A stretch of 64,000 bases of DNA from Hysterangium stoloniferum (taxonomy: Eukaryota > Basidiomycota > Agaricomycetes > Hysterangiales > Hysterangiaceae): positions 682,001 to 746,000 of the forward strand of contig WHVD01000014.1 of assembly GCA_015178975.1 (NCBI GenBank), given 5' to 3'. Below are positions 22,455-34,440 of the stretch, piece by piece. The notes beneath the pieces are model-generated. The model did no database searches. It was not told the DNA's origin and worked only from the letters and a program-made list of their open reading frames with translations. The position numbers and the translations under genes were made by a program. Each line of letters begins with the position of its first letter. Position 1 is the first letter of the stretch.

Positions 22455-23952
22455 ACCTGCCAGCTCTCCAGCAGTGTGTACATAAATGTATTTCCTCTTT
22501 GTGGTTCTGTACTAGTACGAGGCAGTTAATAACGGGGTCTTGAATATGGGCTATGCTATGTGGTCCAAACTTATTTATACCAAACATCCCACTAGAAAAT
22601 CTGCCGGTTTCCACCATTTTTCTTAGTGGTAAGTGATGCTAACAATTGGGTTGCTACATCGCTAGATAACATCAAAATCATTCAATGGGGAAATATTGAT
22701 ATTTTAAAATTTGTCTTTTGTTCTATATGTTGAAATGCAACCTTCGATCCGGCAAAATATCGTGTTAAGTCATGGAGAAAAGGTGAAAGTTTTTTGACAC
22801 GTGATCGATTATCTGGGGTCAAATTATACTAAACTCCGGCTGTGTCAAATTTTTCCATTGGTCAGAGTGACAAAAGGCATATATGTATGTGAAGGTTGTC
22901 GAGACCTCTTGATATTTCCGTTGGAAGCCCATTGAGGACGGTTCCAATTTGCTGGGTTTTCTTGTGGTTATAATGTATTAACAGGTCGTATATTCGATGT
23001 AGTCGATGGACATGAAACTTTCCAGTAGCTTGCTGATCAGGTGTGATCTACAGGACTTTGTCGCCCCTTCACCCACACAAAAAATTGATGTATATTTCCA
23101 AGAAACGCTACCCATGAAAAGACGAGTTTGTCGCCCCGCCGACTCCTGATCTATGTTGTGTCAACAATTCCCATGTATTGGACGGATGCTATATCACATG
23201 CCACAATCATCAGTAAGCAATATCTGATGTTGTACTATTCAGAATGTATTCGCCCTCTCTTGTCCTATATGTGAATGATTCAAATAATTCCGATCCGATA
23301 AAATTTCGGGTGCCCTCGAAAGCTTCACAGAAATAAGTTGACACGTGACGAACTTTCTGTTCTTGAAAGCTGCGAAGGTCAATGTCAGCCCGGTTGAGGC
23401 CAAACCTTTCAATCGATCATAACGACGAGCCAGTGTTCAAATGGATGGCGCAAATAAATGGAATGGCTACACGGCACCGCGGCGCTGTATTTAGGCCCAA
23501 ATGGGCAAGGCATTTCCAACGGGTTTGGGGATATGCGGCCCTGGGTGGGAAAGCTTTGGAGGGACGAGGATGATGGTGGTGGTGGATCATGGGAAAAGAC
23601 AAAAGCAACCTGAGCGGGTGAATTCCCGCTAATCCGCTGGTTGCTGGGGGTCCCGTGTCCGCGGATAGGAAGGCCATCGCCTCCTGCCAACGGTTCAGGA
23701 CCTAACGTGTGATCGTTTGGGCTGGCGGAGGAGCTCCTGTTAATGTGTTTAATTAGCACTGTTTCATTTACGTATAATAAAATAATGTCTACCTTTGCTC
23801 CCCGTCAACCCAAGGAAAGGCCGCTGGCCAGTGTGGCCTCTGTTGTGTTAAAAACTCGTGCACATAAGCCGGATTGGACGTCAAGCTACACCACAGAGCA
23901 CAGTAATCAGTAGGTAGATGTGAGCCTCAAGTAACAGCAGCCGTACCTGAGG

Positions 23953-25270
23953 AGGCTATGCATAATCTGTAAGAGTCGAGTCGTCCTGTCCATTTAAGGA
24001 AGTTTAATTAGTTAACTAAATATTAAAATTGAATAATTAACTAAATATTATAACGAACTAAAATAATTACAGTAATAAAAAAATTATATCGGTTATTGGT
24101 TAGAACGAAGATTGGGAGGGCAGGTGGCAGATGGAAACACAGGCTCAGAATTCGTGTACAGTCTAGATTGTTGGAGGTAAGATAAATGAACGCTATAAGA
24201 AGATGGAGGTGGCTCCAGTTTAGGAGGGAGTGATGCGTAGAAGGGCTCGGCAGATGTAGGAGGCTCCAGTTCAGGAGGGAGTGATGCGTAGAAGGGCTCG
24301 GCAGATGTGGGAGGCTCCAGTTCAGGAGGGAGTGATGCGTAGAAGGGCTCGGTGGATGTGGGATGATAAGACGAAGAGGGTAAGGATGTCGTAGGAATTT
24401 CTGTCAGTTCAACCAGCTGCGTGACCCATTGTTGGCGTGTGATCTGTATCCAGCCAGCATCAGTCATTGCTTGATGTTTGGAATACCGGGCATGCTTTTT
24501 GGCTGATGTGCCAGTAGATTTATCTAACGAATATTAGCAAAAATGGAGCTGACTGAGAAAATATAAAGCTTACTTGGGGTCACCCAGGTGATTGGAGGAG
24601 GAGATCCAGATACTCTCTGCAGTCGTTTATCTCATGAAAATTAGCAAAGAACATCCAGAGGGAATGTGAAGCTTACTGGCTATCACCACTGAATGCTCAG
24701 AGGATGTTGATGATCCCCGCTGTCGTTTATACTGTCTCAATGGAAGTGCACTTGCAGATGTTGAAGACTCAATGATCTGTGGAGTACACGGTGTGGGAAC
24801 CTAGAGCCATTCAACTACAAAATGCTGGAAATTTTCAGCATTCACCCAATTTATAGCATTCTTGTTGGAAAGAAAGTCGCCAGATGCTTCAATGATACCA
24901 GTAGTGAAGTACTGAAAGAATTAACAATCAATTTAGCTGTTGTCTGCACTCCAAGGCGTAAATATTTATACACTCACTTTTGTCCAATACACTCTGATAA
25001 TGTCATCTCCTGCCACTTTGAGAAGGCTTGACAGGTTGATTGAGCTGGAAGACATCAGTTGAGAATGGAAGCAGGAAGCAAGGTGTGTGACGTGTCCTGA
25101 CTGTGATATTGACACGTTGTGTCACAGAGATCACACTTTGTTGTGATTTGTTTATTTGTATTTTTACTCACGGGGGTTAACAGATCATGTGGGGGTTATC
25201 CCAGGTTATCGATGTGGGTGAATGTGGGTGGTCACGTGCATGTACATGACTCGACTCTTACAGATTATGT
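23953..25270. mobile_element. 1.3-kb TIR DNA transposon, probably Mutator-like and non-autonomous
   Basis: Inverted termini with TATGCATAATCTGTAAGAG on the left and CTCTTACAGATTATGTATAT on the right (~25 bases, one or two mismatches). The flanks repeat CGTACCTGAG on both sides, a target-site duplication of about 9-11 bp. Repeat copy A (around 20965) has this site once, unoccupied. The TSD length suits Mutator-like elements. No transposase motif is visible inside. Confidence 0.75.
24093..24467 (-). CDS. Repeat-containing ORF carried by the TIR element
   Basis: A 124-codon minus-strand ORF (from MTDAGWIQITRQQW) with three in-frame 51-bp repeats (about 24211-24363), each giving a 17-residue unit of the type SAEPFYASLPPELEPPT. 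Upstream minus-strand open pieces separated by AGTAAGCTT-type donors suggest more exons to about 24780. The protein family is not recognised and a role in mobility is unproven. Confidence 0.4.
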   Translation of the reverse strand: MTDAGWIQITRQQWVTQLVELTEIPTTSLPSSSYHPTSTEPFYASLPPELEPPTSAEPFYASLPPELEPPTSAEPFYASLPPKLEPPPSSYSVHLSYLQQSRLYTNSEPVFPSATCPPNLRSNQ

Positions 25271-26553
25271 ATATACTCGTACCTGAGAGAGTGACCTGGA
25301 GTTGAAAACGCGGGAGCAGGGTCACTGCTACCCGGATTTACGAGAGATGCCAGGTTAGTAGCCATTGAACCACTGACGGCCACTGCAGAATTAGAAACCC
25401 TGGGTTTTGAGTGCAATTGAATTGAAATGAATGACACTTCTGGACAGCTTATATTTTACATACCCCTACATCCAGTGAGTGACGAATGTGAAGAAATATA
25501 GGCCTCCTGCATCCCGGTCGGATGTGCTGTCCTGTAAGGAGATTGTATCCTATTTGGAGGATAATGCGTGTGTCATAGGAATAAACTCACTGAAACTGAT
25601 TACCATGTGTGGAAGAATTAGGTGGGACAATTCCGAAACGCTCATCGTAATCCTCAATAGTCACTTGGGAGGAGGACGGTTCTCTAACACGGGGAATTAA
25701 CCTAGAATGTAAATCATTAGACCTAACAAAGCAATCGGTAGTTCTGGACTCACGATCCATAGTCAAATACCTGGTTACCGCCGCGAATGGAAGATGAACT
25801 GCAGATAGTGGGGATGGTATGCTTCTCATGTTGAAGCTCGTAATTCCAGTGCCAACACTGAATGAGTTGGCATTGAAGACAGGATTCCCGAGCGGATGCC
25901 TACACAACATTTGAAAATCCAGAAGGGAAAATAACGATTGACTCATTATGAGAACTGTGATGATGACGAATGGGGTCCGAACAATTTACATCAGCGAATG
26001 GAATGCCATGGTAACCCACAAATGGGTCCCTGTTAGTAGGTCTATCCACGAGCCCACATGAATGTATTTATGAGGAGGGACCCACTGGTGTTGAGCGCGC
26101 ACCGGGACACCACTGAAGCCCATAGGACGACCTTTAGCTGCCGAGCTGTCCCGACAATAATATGCACAGATGATGACATTATAGTAGAAGCTGATAGCAT
26201 AATGCTCACTCATAATGTTCGAGGCCAAGACCGTACGCCAACCTTACGATCGAGGAACATCGGAAACAAGGCATATCTTGTAGCTTCTCACACTCACTAT
26301 TCTATATCCTGCCTTCGTACGATAGGAAGAATAACCACAGAAACTTTGTATGAGATCTACGTAAGGACAATGAACCTTGATCGCCTAGATCCGACTGAAC
26401 ACCGCATGACATGCCCCCAAAATTGTAAATTTTGATGTTCACTGCTATCGCTCTCTCCCATCGATTAGCACACTGAGCTCCATTAGTTTATTCAATTTAT
26501 ACATGTAATTATCTTTTCGCATATATATTACTTGTAATACATTGGGCACTTAT

Positions 26554-27228
26554 CTACAAGCCGTCAGTGAGCGTTAAAATGTACTCTGCAGCCAGTAAGC
26601 TCATAGTCGTCAGCTCAGACCTTTGAGGCTGGCTCTTTGGGCCCGGCCAAACGTAGCCGAGCTGTTTGCCCAGTTCCCTATACCCCTTGACGGACAAGTG
26701 TTCAAAGAAAGGCTTGCACTCCGGGCTACGTTTTAGGTGCTTTTTGATCAGACAACGTCTGTATGCCCTCACGGTACGTGGTACTGTTTGTTGACATGCC
26801 TCATTTGGACAAAGCCCGAGGTGCAAGATAGCACATTCCAGCTTCTCTGGAGTGTTCACAATTTTTGCCTCCTGCAGGTCAGTGAGAATACCAGTCTGGA
26901 AAGCAAACACATCATTTGTAACGTGGTACCACGCCCAATGTTGCAAGGTCTTGGCTTGAGTCAGTAAGGCTGACTTCCAGACACACTTGCCCATATTTCC
27001 ATTAACGTCATAGATATCACCCCAGGGGCAGTCAGTGGGAGGTGCTTGTGGCCATGTGAGCGCATTCTTATGATGTGTGGATGCGGTTGACGTGGATGAG
27101 GGAGAAGGATGTGTGGATGATGTTGGATGAGGAAAGGTAACAATGGGACCTATGGATGATTCTCTGCTCGGTCCATCATTGTCATTCCTCTCGTCGTACG
27201 GAAAGGGGTATTGTTCCCCTTCCCACAA
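26554..27228 (-). CDS. Two-finger zinc-binding-like protein (224 aa), related to 20001-20789
   Basis: Intact ORF. A Ser/Thr/Pro-rich N-terminus (about 1-60) is followed by a first site CPWGDIYD...C...HWAWYH (about 67-105) and a second with CPNEAC...H...SPEC followed by FF (about 145-187). It ends with a Tyr-Arg-Glu-Leu...GYVWPGP segment and a helical tail. Ligand order and spacing resemble the ORF at 20001-20789 despite low overall identity. A copy of the first ~55 codons at 45818-46009 is cut off by the LTR of the second Copia element. Function is unknown. Confidence 0.55.
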   Translation of the reverse strand: MWEGEQYPFPYDERNDNDGPSRESSIGPIVTFPHPTSSTHPSPSSTSTASTHHKNALTWPQAPPTDCPWGDIYDVNGNMGKCVWKSALLTQAKTLQHWAWYHVTNDVFAFQTGILTDLQEAKIVNTPEKLECAILHLGLCPNEACQQTVPRTVRAYRRCLIKKHLKRSPECKPFFEHLSVKGYRELGKQLGYVWPGPKSQPQRSELTTMSLLAAEYILTLTDGL

Positions 27229-28043
27229 CAGGGTGAGATCTCTATTGATATTGTGTTGGCCGGCGGATGGATATCTTTTCAGTCTTTCGGTTAATAGTTA
27301 TTTATTATAGATTTTATTATCAATCCTTACATTCCGTCGACCAGACACGAACCCGATTGTTCCAAAAATCGAGTTGGTGTATTTTGCACCTCGCCATAAT
27401 TTGAACTAAGGCTATGGAATTTTAGTTCGGTGGTGTTGCAAGATACACACGAAGCTTACAAGGCATTTTGGACTACTTCATTTTGCAACACATCTGCGTT
27501 CATAGAATGTGTTGAAGGATGGTTTGAGCCATACAAAGATCTACGGGGTGTCTATAAGTCACATAAATGTGGAAAAATGGCAACATGGCAGTTACAGTTC
27601 ATTGGGAGCCAGTCGGCATGTCGGATTGAGGGCATGAGCGATAGAACTGCGTGATCTGCTCAGATATAATGCACCGTAACAATATTTGACATGGAGCTCA
27701 CGAATATCGACTATGAGAAGACATTGGGATTGTTGGTTGATCGAGGTGAATCGTACTGGAGAACCCCGCAAAGTGGATTGATTGCGGAAGGGGCGGGGCA
27801 ACGTTAAGGGATGGCCTGCATGTTGCATGGACTGTATACTTATATTATATCAACAAATCAAAGGATTAGGATTTGGTTCCGTTCGAAGGCGTTTATGCTT
27901 GACGTGTCGCCAAACAATTGCATTATAAGTTGTCCAGCCCGACTGACATGATAGATCGGCAAGCTGAGTCGAAGACAGTGCGAAGCGATCTCGTGAGATA
28001 GTTTAGGAGTCACTGGTATATTAGAGTTCCGCCACAAAGAAGA
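27060..28043. repeat. Segmental repeat, left half of copy A (pair of 45841-46825)
   Basis: Matches 45841-46825 closely in direct orientation (for example AAGGATGGTTTGAGC and GGGATGGCCTGCATGTTGCA). In the second copy this half continues directly into the half that here lies at 33437-34246, so 5.4 kb separates the two halves in copy A. Confidence 0.8.
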
Positions 28044-28121
28044 TGTTAGAATAAAATATAGAAGCTCCGAATGATCTAAGGTAGGCAGGGCACGATCTGG
28101 TCTTCATCACGTGTTGTGACT

Positions 28122-28282
28122 TTACTTTTTATTTTTTTTAATACATTTATATACCGCATCGCATAACTAAGATACATAGCGGTTCCGTAGCGTCGTATAG
28201 AGCATAACTGCTATAGTATCTACGAGAGAATCGAGAGGGAGCAGGCGGATGCGTCGCAGCGAGTGGTGGTTGGTACGATGGT
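28122..28282 (-). mobile_element. 5'-truncated LINE 3' end, first of two
   Basis: The T-rich left end is a poly(A) tail read on the minus strand, followed by about 150 bases of 3' sequence. CACGTGTTGTGACT occurs immediately before (28108-28121) and after (28283-28296), a 14-bp target-site duplication. It resembles the neighbouring copy in parts (ATACATTTATATACCGC versus ATATATTTGTATCCCGC), so it belongs to a related LINE family. Confidence 0.78.
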
Positions 28283-28296
28283 CACGTGTTGTGACT

Positions 28297-28835
28297 TTTT
28301 TTTTTTGATATATTTGTATCCCGCTTCAAGTAACAAGGACTAACTGCGGCTAGGGGGTGGAAAGGCCCCCAGAGAAAACTATGCTACGGTGGTAAGAAGT
28401 TCGGAGTGAGCTTCGTGTCTACGATGGATTTTAGAGGGCTCGAGTCAGGGTGGGGACGGTGAAAGTCGGCGTACGGAGTCGGATGTAGCTAGAAGGAGAA
28501 AAAGAAAAAGAAGACCAAGAGAGGGATATGTACATCGGCCATGACGTTCAGGGACGATCTGTTGTGGAGGGATTGTGGGAGAGGTGTGGGGCGAGCGGGG
28601 GAGTCGGCGTCGCAACGGAGCCAGGTGGCTCTAAGGAGGTTCGTAAGGGCGTGGTGCAAAGGCAGAGGTTTGGCAGATAAATTTTGCAACTGCTCTGAGC
28701 CCAGACTTTGTACCCAGCAGAAAGGCCAGGTCAAGACCGCGTGAGACCTTTCGTAGGGGCCCACGCCAGTCTTCGTAAAGGGGGCAACTCGTTAAGATGT
28801 GGTCGCGCGTTTGGAGGGGTGCATATCCACAGGGG
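28297..28835 (-). mobile_element. 5'-truncated LINE 3' end with zinc-ribbon C-terminus, second of two
   Basis: It begins with a T run (poly(A) on the minus strand) and is bounded by CACGTGTTGTGACT at 28283-28296 and 28836-28849. Minus-strand reading from 28840 gives CPCGYAPLQTRDHIL followed by CPLYEDWR and a GTKSGLRAVAKFI segment, which I recognise as the C-terminus of fungal Tad1-like non-LTR retrotransposon proteins. RT and endonuclease are absent. Confidence 0.8.
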
Positions 28836-28849
28836 CACGTGTTGTGACT

Positions 28850-30780
28850 ACTGCTGTGACTGTTATGTATTTCTAAGTTTTTCCCGATTTTTAATCAATC
28901 TCCCCCTAACAAATTGCAAAAACGAATATTTAAATGTAATTATATTGCGACGATAAAATTGTAAAATATTTTGCTTGATTTATCTTGAATTTATACAATT
29001 TACCTTGTATTTTTATCTTATACATTGAGCAAGTTATTGAATTTCTACCTTTTATTCTTTTTTGATTAATATGCCAGTGACTCAGCGCTTATTCACAACG
29101 CCGGAAAGATCACGTGATATTTACATGACATTTCAAACTCCGATAAGGACAAAACGCGATGTGAAATAATCACGCATATTCAAGGCAATATATATATTTA
29201 TATTATTATAATAGAATATTATATTTATAATTAACTAAAAGTAAATATAATAATTATATAATAATATAAAACCGGCCACCTGGTGCTTATTACACGGCGC
29301 GCGGGAAAATCGTCACAACATGTGACAGTTGTCACAAGGGTGCGCAACGGTCACAGAGGCGCGCGACAGTCACAGCACGTGACAGTCACAAGATGCGAAG
29401 GGTGTCATACGTGCGCACAGGCGCGAGAGCATTATGTCATCATATATGCTACTACAGCAAAAAACTGGAAACTCTCTGGAACATTCCAGTGGCTTCCAAT
29501 GGAACATTAGTCAATAGGTACTAATATTAGATAGAATATTGTAGAATATTCTATAAAGTTCCAGAATGTTCTATTATCCCAAGAACATTCTATAGTGTCT
29601 TAGAAGTAGTTAGAACTTTCCACAATGCTCTAGAAAATTCTAAATGACATCATTCAATCTTCTAGAATCTTCTAAATGTCTCAGACTAAAATGTATATAA
29701 GGAGCTCAGCTCCAGCCTTGAATAACATATCATCTTTACTACATTTTATCAGCCACATCAGTGTGCCACTGCAGCAAGCAGTTTATTCCACCTCTAGTTG
29801 AGCTGCTGACCTAATTTAACTAAGGATACCTTTGTCACCTCTTGTTGAGCTTCTGACAATAATCCTACCCCTGGTCACTCTTCTGACCAATCAGGATTCC
29901 CTGCCACCTCTTGTTGAGCTTCTGGTATTAATCCTTTATACTATAGTCACCTCTTAATTGAGTACTGATTATTAGTTTTCTTTACATTGTTATTTGTAGT
30001 CTAAGCTTCAGTCACCTCTAGTTGAGTAATTTGACTGTTTATCACATTGCAAATAATCCCTCTACATTGTTATTTGTACTCTAAGACTTCAGTCACCTCT
30101 TGTTGAGTAATTTGACTGTTTATTACATTGCAAATAATCCCTGTTCCATTGGTCATTTATTGTGAATCAGTAAAGCATATTCACATAAATAAATACTGAG
30201 AATATTCTTGCAGAATCCTTAAAGACTATATTAAGATCCTGATAAGTTAGTATCACAGTAGACCTTGTAGGTTAGTGCAAATATGTAAAGCATATATTAG
30301 CTAAATATTGTTTTATTCTATATCTAATCTTTTGACCTGTTTATAAATATTTTTACTGTTTGATAAATAGTATAAAATATATATAAACTAGCTAGAATCG
30401 AAGTTGAGTCTAGATTCTGAATCAGTGAATTGTTATTCATATTTTAAGCACATATTTTCACAGAGAAAGAACAAGCTTGCAAAAGCAGCTCTCAAAACCT
30501 TCTTTGTGAAGTTGGGTGCATATATTCAAGTAAACTCTTGACTTCAGGGGTTCTAAGTCTATTTAGGCTGCCACTGATTAATATAAAATACTTAAATTAT
30601 TTTACCTTGCAGTGAATTGAGTATTTGCACATTTTGATAGAGCACTGGACTCCTTTTTTGGAAAATAGTATTAAAATAAGGCTAATACATCACAGTGACC
30701 ATGGCGGCCCATCTTTTCTGTATGCTTGTATAAATAATTGAGATTAGGAGTATTAACATTATCGAATACCAGCTTTATTG
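28850..30780. other. AT-rich region with GTCACA motifs and CACCTCTTGTTGAG repeats
   Basis: Around 29300-29400 there are many TGTGAC/GTCACA motifs in both orientations. At about 29695 a TATATAAGGAGCTCAGCTCC segment looks like a core promoter with a small palindrome. Between 29795 and 30120 six degenerate copies of CACCTCT(T/A)GTTGAG occur. The composition suggests an old LTR or promoter region, but I found no matching second LTR and no coding frame. Confidence 0.4.
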
Positions 30781-32930
30781 AGGTCAGAAAGAATTGAATC
30801 AGGAATTGTTCTATGACTGATACTTTTTGGAGGCCCATGCAGCCTGATTACCATTGAGACCCCGTCTATAAGCATCCATAAACTGTAGTGATCGGTTTGC
30901 AAATCTACTTTGATGGAAAATCAAATTTTGAATTCTTTTTAGAATTGTGGGCATAATCTCACTGTTGAATTGTTACCAGTGGGATCTCATCTAGGCATTT
31001 GACTGTATTCTTCTCAAGGTCAGCCTCATCAGATGATGGAGGTAGAAGTTGGTATAGTCTCTTGGCATATCCCCAACACTGCTCGATGGGATTGAGCTCA
31101 CAGTGAAATTTCGGCAAAAATATCACCCTTAATCCAAGTACTTTTGCTTCTGTTTCAAGAATAGATTCCACCTCAGCAAAATTGGGCTGATTAAAGAGCA
31201 GATGACAACAACAGCAGTCTGTTTTTCCAGGTAAGCAGTCAGAAAACTTCTTCCCACATTGTACTTTTAATTTTGAGGTGTTGTGAAGCCCCCTCTATTT
31301 CAAAATTTGAGCCATACCCTTGAATTGGCCAGCAAACTCGTGCACAGCATCTGCTGGCCAGTAAAACAGCTGCTCTTGTCCATTAAAAGTTCTGTTCACC
31401 ATGGAAATTTTTTTCTTCAAAATTTTCCCATCCTCTGCATACCGTAACTTACCATCTTCTCCTACATCATTGACCTCGATTGTGAATTTTGCAGAGAGTC
31501 CTTTTGGCATTCACAATGCTGATAAAGACCCTTCAGCCCTTTTAACATGAGTGGTTGCATTGTCAAAAATTAAAACATGATCTTCATTGGGGTAATTCTC
31601 ACTCAGAATTTTAGCTGCTTTTGCCAGATGGGCATGAATGTTTTCGTTTGTGAAATAACCTTCTCAACCTTTGCCAGCTCTAAAAATAACTCATGCAGAT
31701 TTATTTCCATCATGAGAACACATCCAACCATATTCTGCAGAGACAAAATCAGCAACTATGAGTGAGTGACCTTCTCCTTTTGCATAAGGTTTTGCATTTT
31801 CATGTTTGTGGATCCAGCGACGTGTCCTTCAGTCATGTGCATAGAATGTTGATTCATCATGATACCAAATTACCACATAGTGACCTCCTTCTGGTGGGTC
31901 TTCCTGTGCACCATCTTTAGAGTTAAATTTCGTAATGTGGTTGAGAAGGTCTCCAATGGCTGGCAAGAAAACTCCATTGTGAAATGCAACAACATCTGGC
32001 CGCTCATGTCCATCCCCATACTGTCCTTTCGGCTCATAACCCCACCAGTAACCCATTTTTTTCATCCACAGTTGAGCAGTTGAAAGGGATATTGTCTTTT
32101 TCCACTTCAGTTGTGCTAACATTTCAGGGTTGTCCAAAAATCTGACAATAGCCTCGGCATGAACTTCATTGGGTTTAAGTGATTGTAAGTGGAGATGTAG
32201 TTCTTGTGAAAAATTCTCATCATCAATCAGTGACTGTCCAGTTGTGTTCCAGTTACAGGTTGGGACCTCTTCCCATTTGCGAAGATTGCGAGCCTTTTTG
32301 TTGCCAGGTTTGTGTGATCCTTTTATTGCATATCCAAGAATTTGAGCTGTTTTGACAGAAGCAAGTGTCCATGAGCTTTTCATACTACCATCTTGCTGTC
32401 CTTTTTCAATGCAAATAAAATTCAGGCAAAAGGTATGCATATCTTCGAGGCACTTCTTGGATTTTTTATCCAGTTTTGGGTCCTTGTATGACTGACTTAT
32501 ATCTTTTCAAGGAGGCTTTAGAATGTCATGTAGATATTTTGCTGCTTCTTCAACCTGTTCAAGAGTCAGAGGAGGTATGAAGTATCCTCTTTTATGTTTA
32601 CCAGAAGCCTGAGTGTCCATGTTATTTTCTGTGTTACTTTCTGTGTCATCCTCACTCTCAGAATCATCAATTGGACCCCCCATTGACTGTAAGTCTTCCT
32701 CATCCTGTTCCTGTTCTATTTGAGTGCTGATGTCGTCCATAGCCAACTGAAAAGACTGAAAGTCCAGTAACAAAAGCTGTAAAGTAAGTAGATAAATAAC
32801 AACTCACATTTTCTTTTTCCATCACTTCGTTTTCTTCATTGCATGAGGCTTTGGCTACTTTTCTTTTTTTCTTGCTAAGATTGACAAAGCCAAATAGGTT
32901 CGCAAGAGGGTTATACTTGCACTTTGTCAT
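30780..32930 (-). pseudogene. Dead DDE transposase, Tc1/mariner (IS630) superfamily
   Basis: Minus strand. An N-terminal Lys-rich and acidic part (32930-32507, with an apparent 31-base intron at about 32785-32815) is followed by a helix-turn-helix-like region (STAQLWMKKMGYWW) and the catalytic core: HDESTF (first Asp, near 31850), FDNATTH (second Asp, near 31575) and ELNPIEQCWG (Glu, near 31085). This D, D, E spacing and LNPIE signature define the superfamily. Stops fall near 32507, 31829, 31745, 31725, 31510, 31293 and 30959; all but one are TGA, and the exception is TAG where CAG (Gln) is likely. I could not find convincing terminal inverted repeats. Confidence 0.85.
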
Positions 32931-33008
32931 GAAATGTGTAAGTTGAAGGAGAATTTGAGTTTTTAAGATGTGTCACATCATTTGACGTGTTCTATGTCTG
33001 CACTTTAC

Positions 33009-33148
33009 ATTTCCCATGGGGCACTCCCATATGGCCATTTTGGGGAAATTGGTTTGCAACAAAAATTCTTAAATATAAATATCTATATTTTGTAGCAAAC
33101 CAATTTACATATTATCCTTATTTGGTGATGCCCCAAGGGAAATACACA
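33009..33148. mobile_element. 140-bp foldback MITE
   Basis: The left arm ATTTCCCATGGGGCA pairs with the right arm TGCCCCAAGGGAAAT. The inner parts (GGTTTGCAACAAAA... and ...TTTTGTAGCAAACC) also pair, so most of the segment forms one hairpin. The edges fit a TA-type target but the duplication is not certain. Confidence 0.7.
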
Positions 33149-33436
33149 TTTTCTCTGCCAAATCCATCACACTTGTCACAATATTATCACATGATGAATA
33201 CCAGATCATGTCTTGCCTACCTTATAAGAGCAGTATATAAATTTCGTTTGTGTGTATATCTTGTAGTAAGATTAGGCAAATGAATGAGTAGATACATGAA
33301 CACTAGGCTACTCATATATGTCTGCTAAACAATAGAATACTATATGGAGCAACAAAAGGGATGGAACAAAAGGGAATAAAGAGACAAAAACAAAGGGATA
33401 TGTGTTACGAGTTTATGTAATGCCTGTATTCCAACA
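33149..33436. other. AT-rich spacer
   Basis: No recognisable gene or element between the MITE and the resumed segmental repeat. Confidence 0.4.
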
Positions 33437-34246
33437 GAAGAGACTGAAGAATAACATTGTGTCCACATTTCTCAGATCATTCCCCAGGTATTGAATCTGC
33501 CTCTTGTTGGTTACTTCCAACTTTTCTTTTTTCCCTGGATAATTGGGATCAACTTTAGGAAGTCTATGACCAATTACATCAGGAAAGTGGGAAGATCAGT
33601 AAGTATGCCATCTATATTGTCTAGAGCACCAGAGCTAGCTAGCTCAGCTAGACACACTACTTTCGTGAGATCCCTATTTACTAGTCAGTATTAAAGCTTA
33701 CTATAGATCTAGGGAGGCTAGGGAGGCTAGGGAATCTACATAATGGGTGTAGACATTCCCAAATCCCTGATGTACAGGCTAAACTGTGGATGTACACCCA
33801 CCAGCTTGCCCTGGTGAACACCTAGGATACTATATGACAATGATAAGAACTAACCTCATCCTGTTGGAAGTCACCTCATCTTGATGGAAAAACAGAAGAC
33901 TTCACATCAAATTCAGCTAAATAATGTATATATGGGACTACTGTGGCATCAAAAGCAGTATATTTCAGTAAAATGTATCTCAAAGAATTTTCTAGCTGAG
34001 ATGTCCAAGACTCACAAAGGGGTCCCTTAATACCTCAGCCAGTATATAATGTTCCATATCTGGTGATCTCTATCAAAATATCACAAGTATTCAACTACAT
34101 AGCAATACACACCTCTCAAATTTCTTGCTGCCCTGATATACTGTACCATTCAAATCCTGTTAACAGTCGAGTGCCCCTAACCACCAAATAAGGATAGAAA
34201 ATCTTGTCCACCAACTCAGTAGATAAGTAACTGAATAGCCCAATAC
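33437..34246. repeat. Segmental repeat, right half of copy A (pair of 46826-48256)
   Basis: Starts AAGAGACTGAAGAATAACAT and ends near GAATAGCCCAATACC. Compared with 46826-48256 it lacks the 639-bp solo LTR and is thus the empty site (CTAAACTGTGGATG near 33780). Confidence 0.82.
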
Positions 34247-34262
34247 CTTTTTGAAGCTATCA

Positions 34263-34436
34263 TGATGAAATATGATGGACTTTATATGTTTACGGATTGT
34301 TCTTGTCACAATGCGCAGTTGCCCTGCTTATGTAATGCAGTAACCAAGAAATTTTCTCTAACAATATAATCTATAGAACCATCAACAGGAGTGCTGTGTT
34401 ATTGACCCTTCGCACACTCAGGTTCACCTGGCATCA
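34263..34436 (+). repeat. 5' LTR of Copia element 1
   Basis: Begins TGATGAAATATGATGG and ends CACCTGGCATCA. The flanking TSD TATCA is at 34258-34262. Confidence 0.9.
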
Positions 34437-34440
34437 GGTT

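Larger units (their letters stand above)
22455..26220. repeat. Dispersed repeat unit, copy B, with insertion and deletion
   Basis: Direct-orientation copy of 19025-21620. It carries extra bases near 23030-23130, has lost ~520 bases that hold the finger domain in copy A (junction near 23430), and contains the 1.3-kb TIR element at 23953-25270. A further ~280-base block (25790-26060) is present here but absent from copy A. Confidence 0.78.

Noticed and set aside
29283..30120. Full LTR with a partner
   Set aside because: A promoter-like TATATAAGG and motif repeats are visible, but I found no second copy or TG...CA boundaries.
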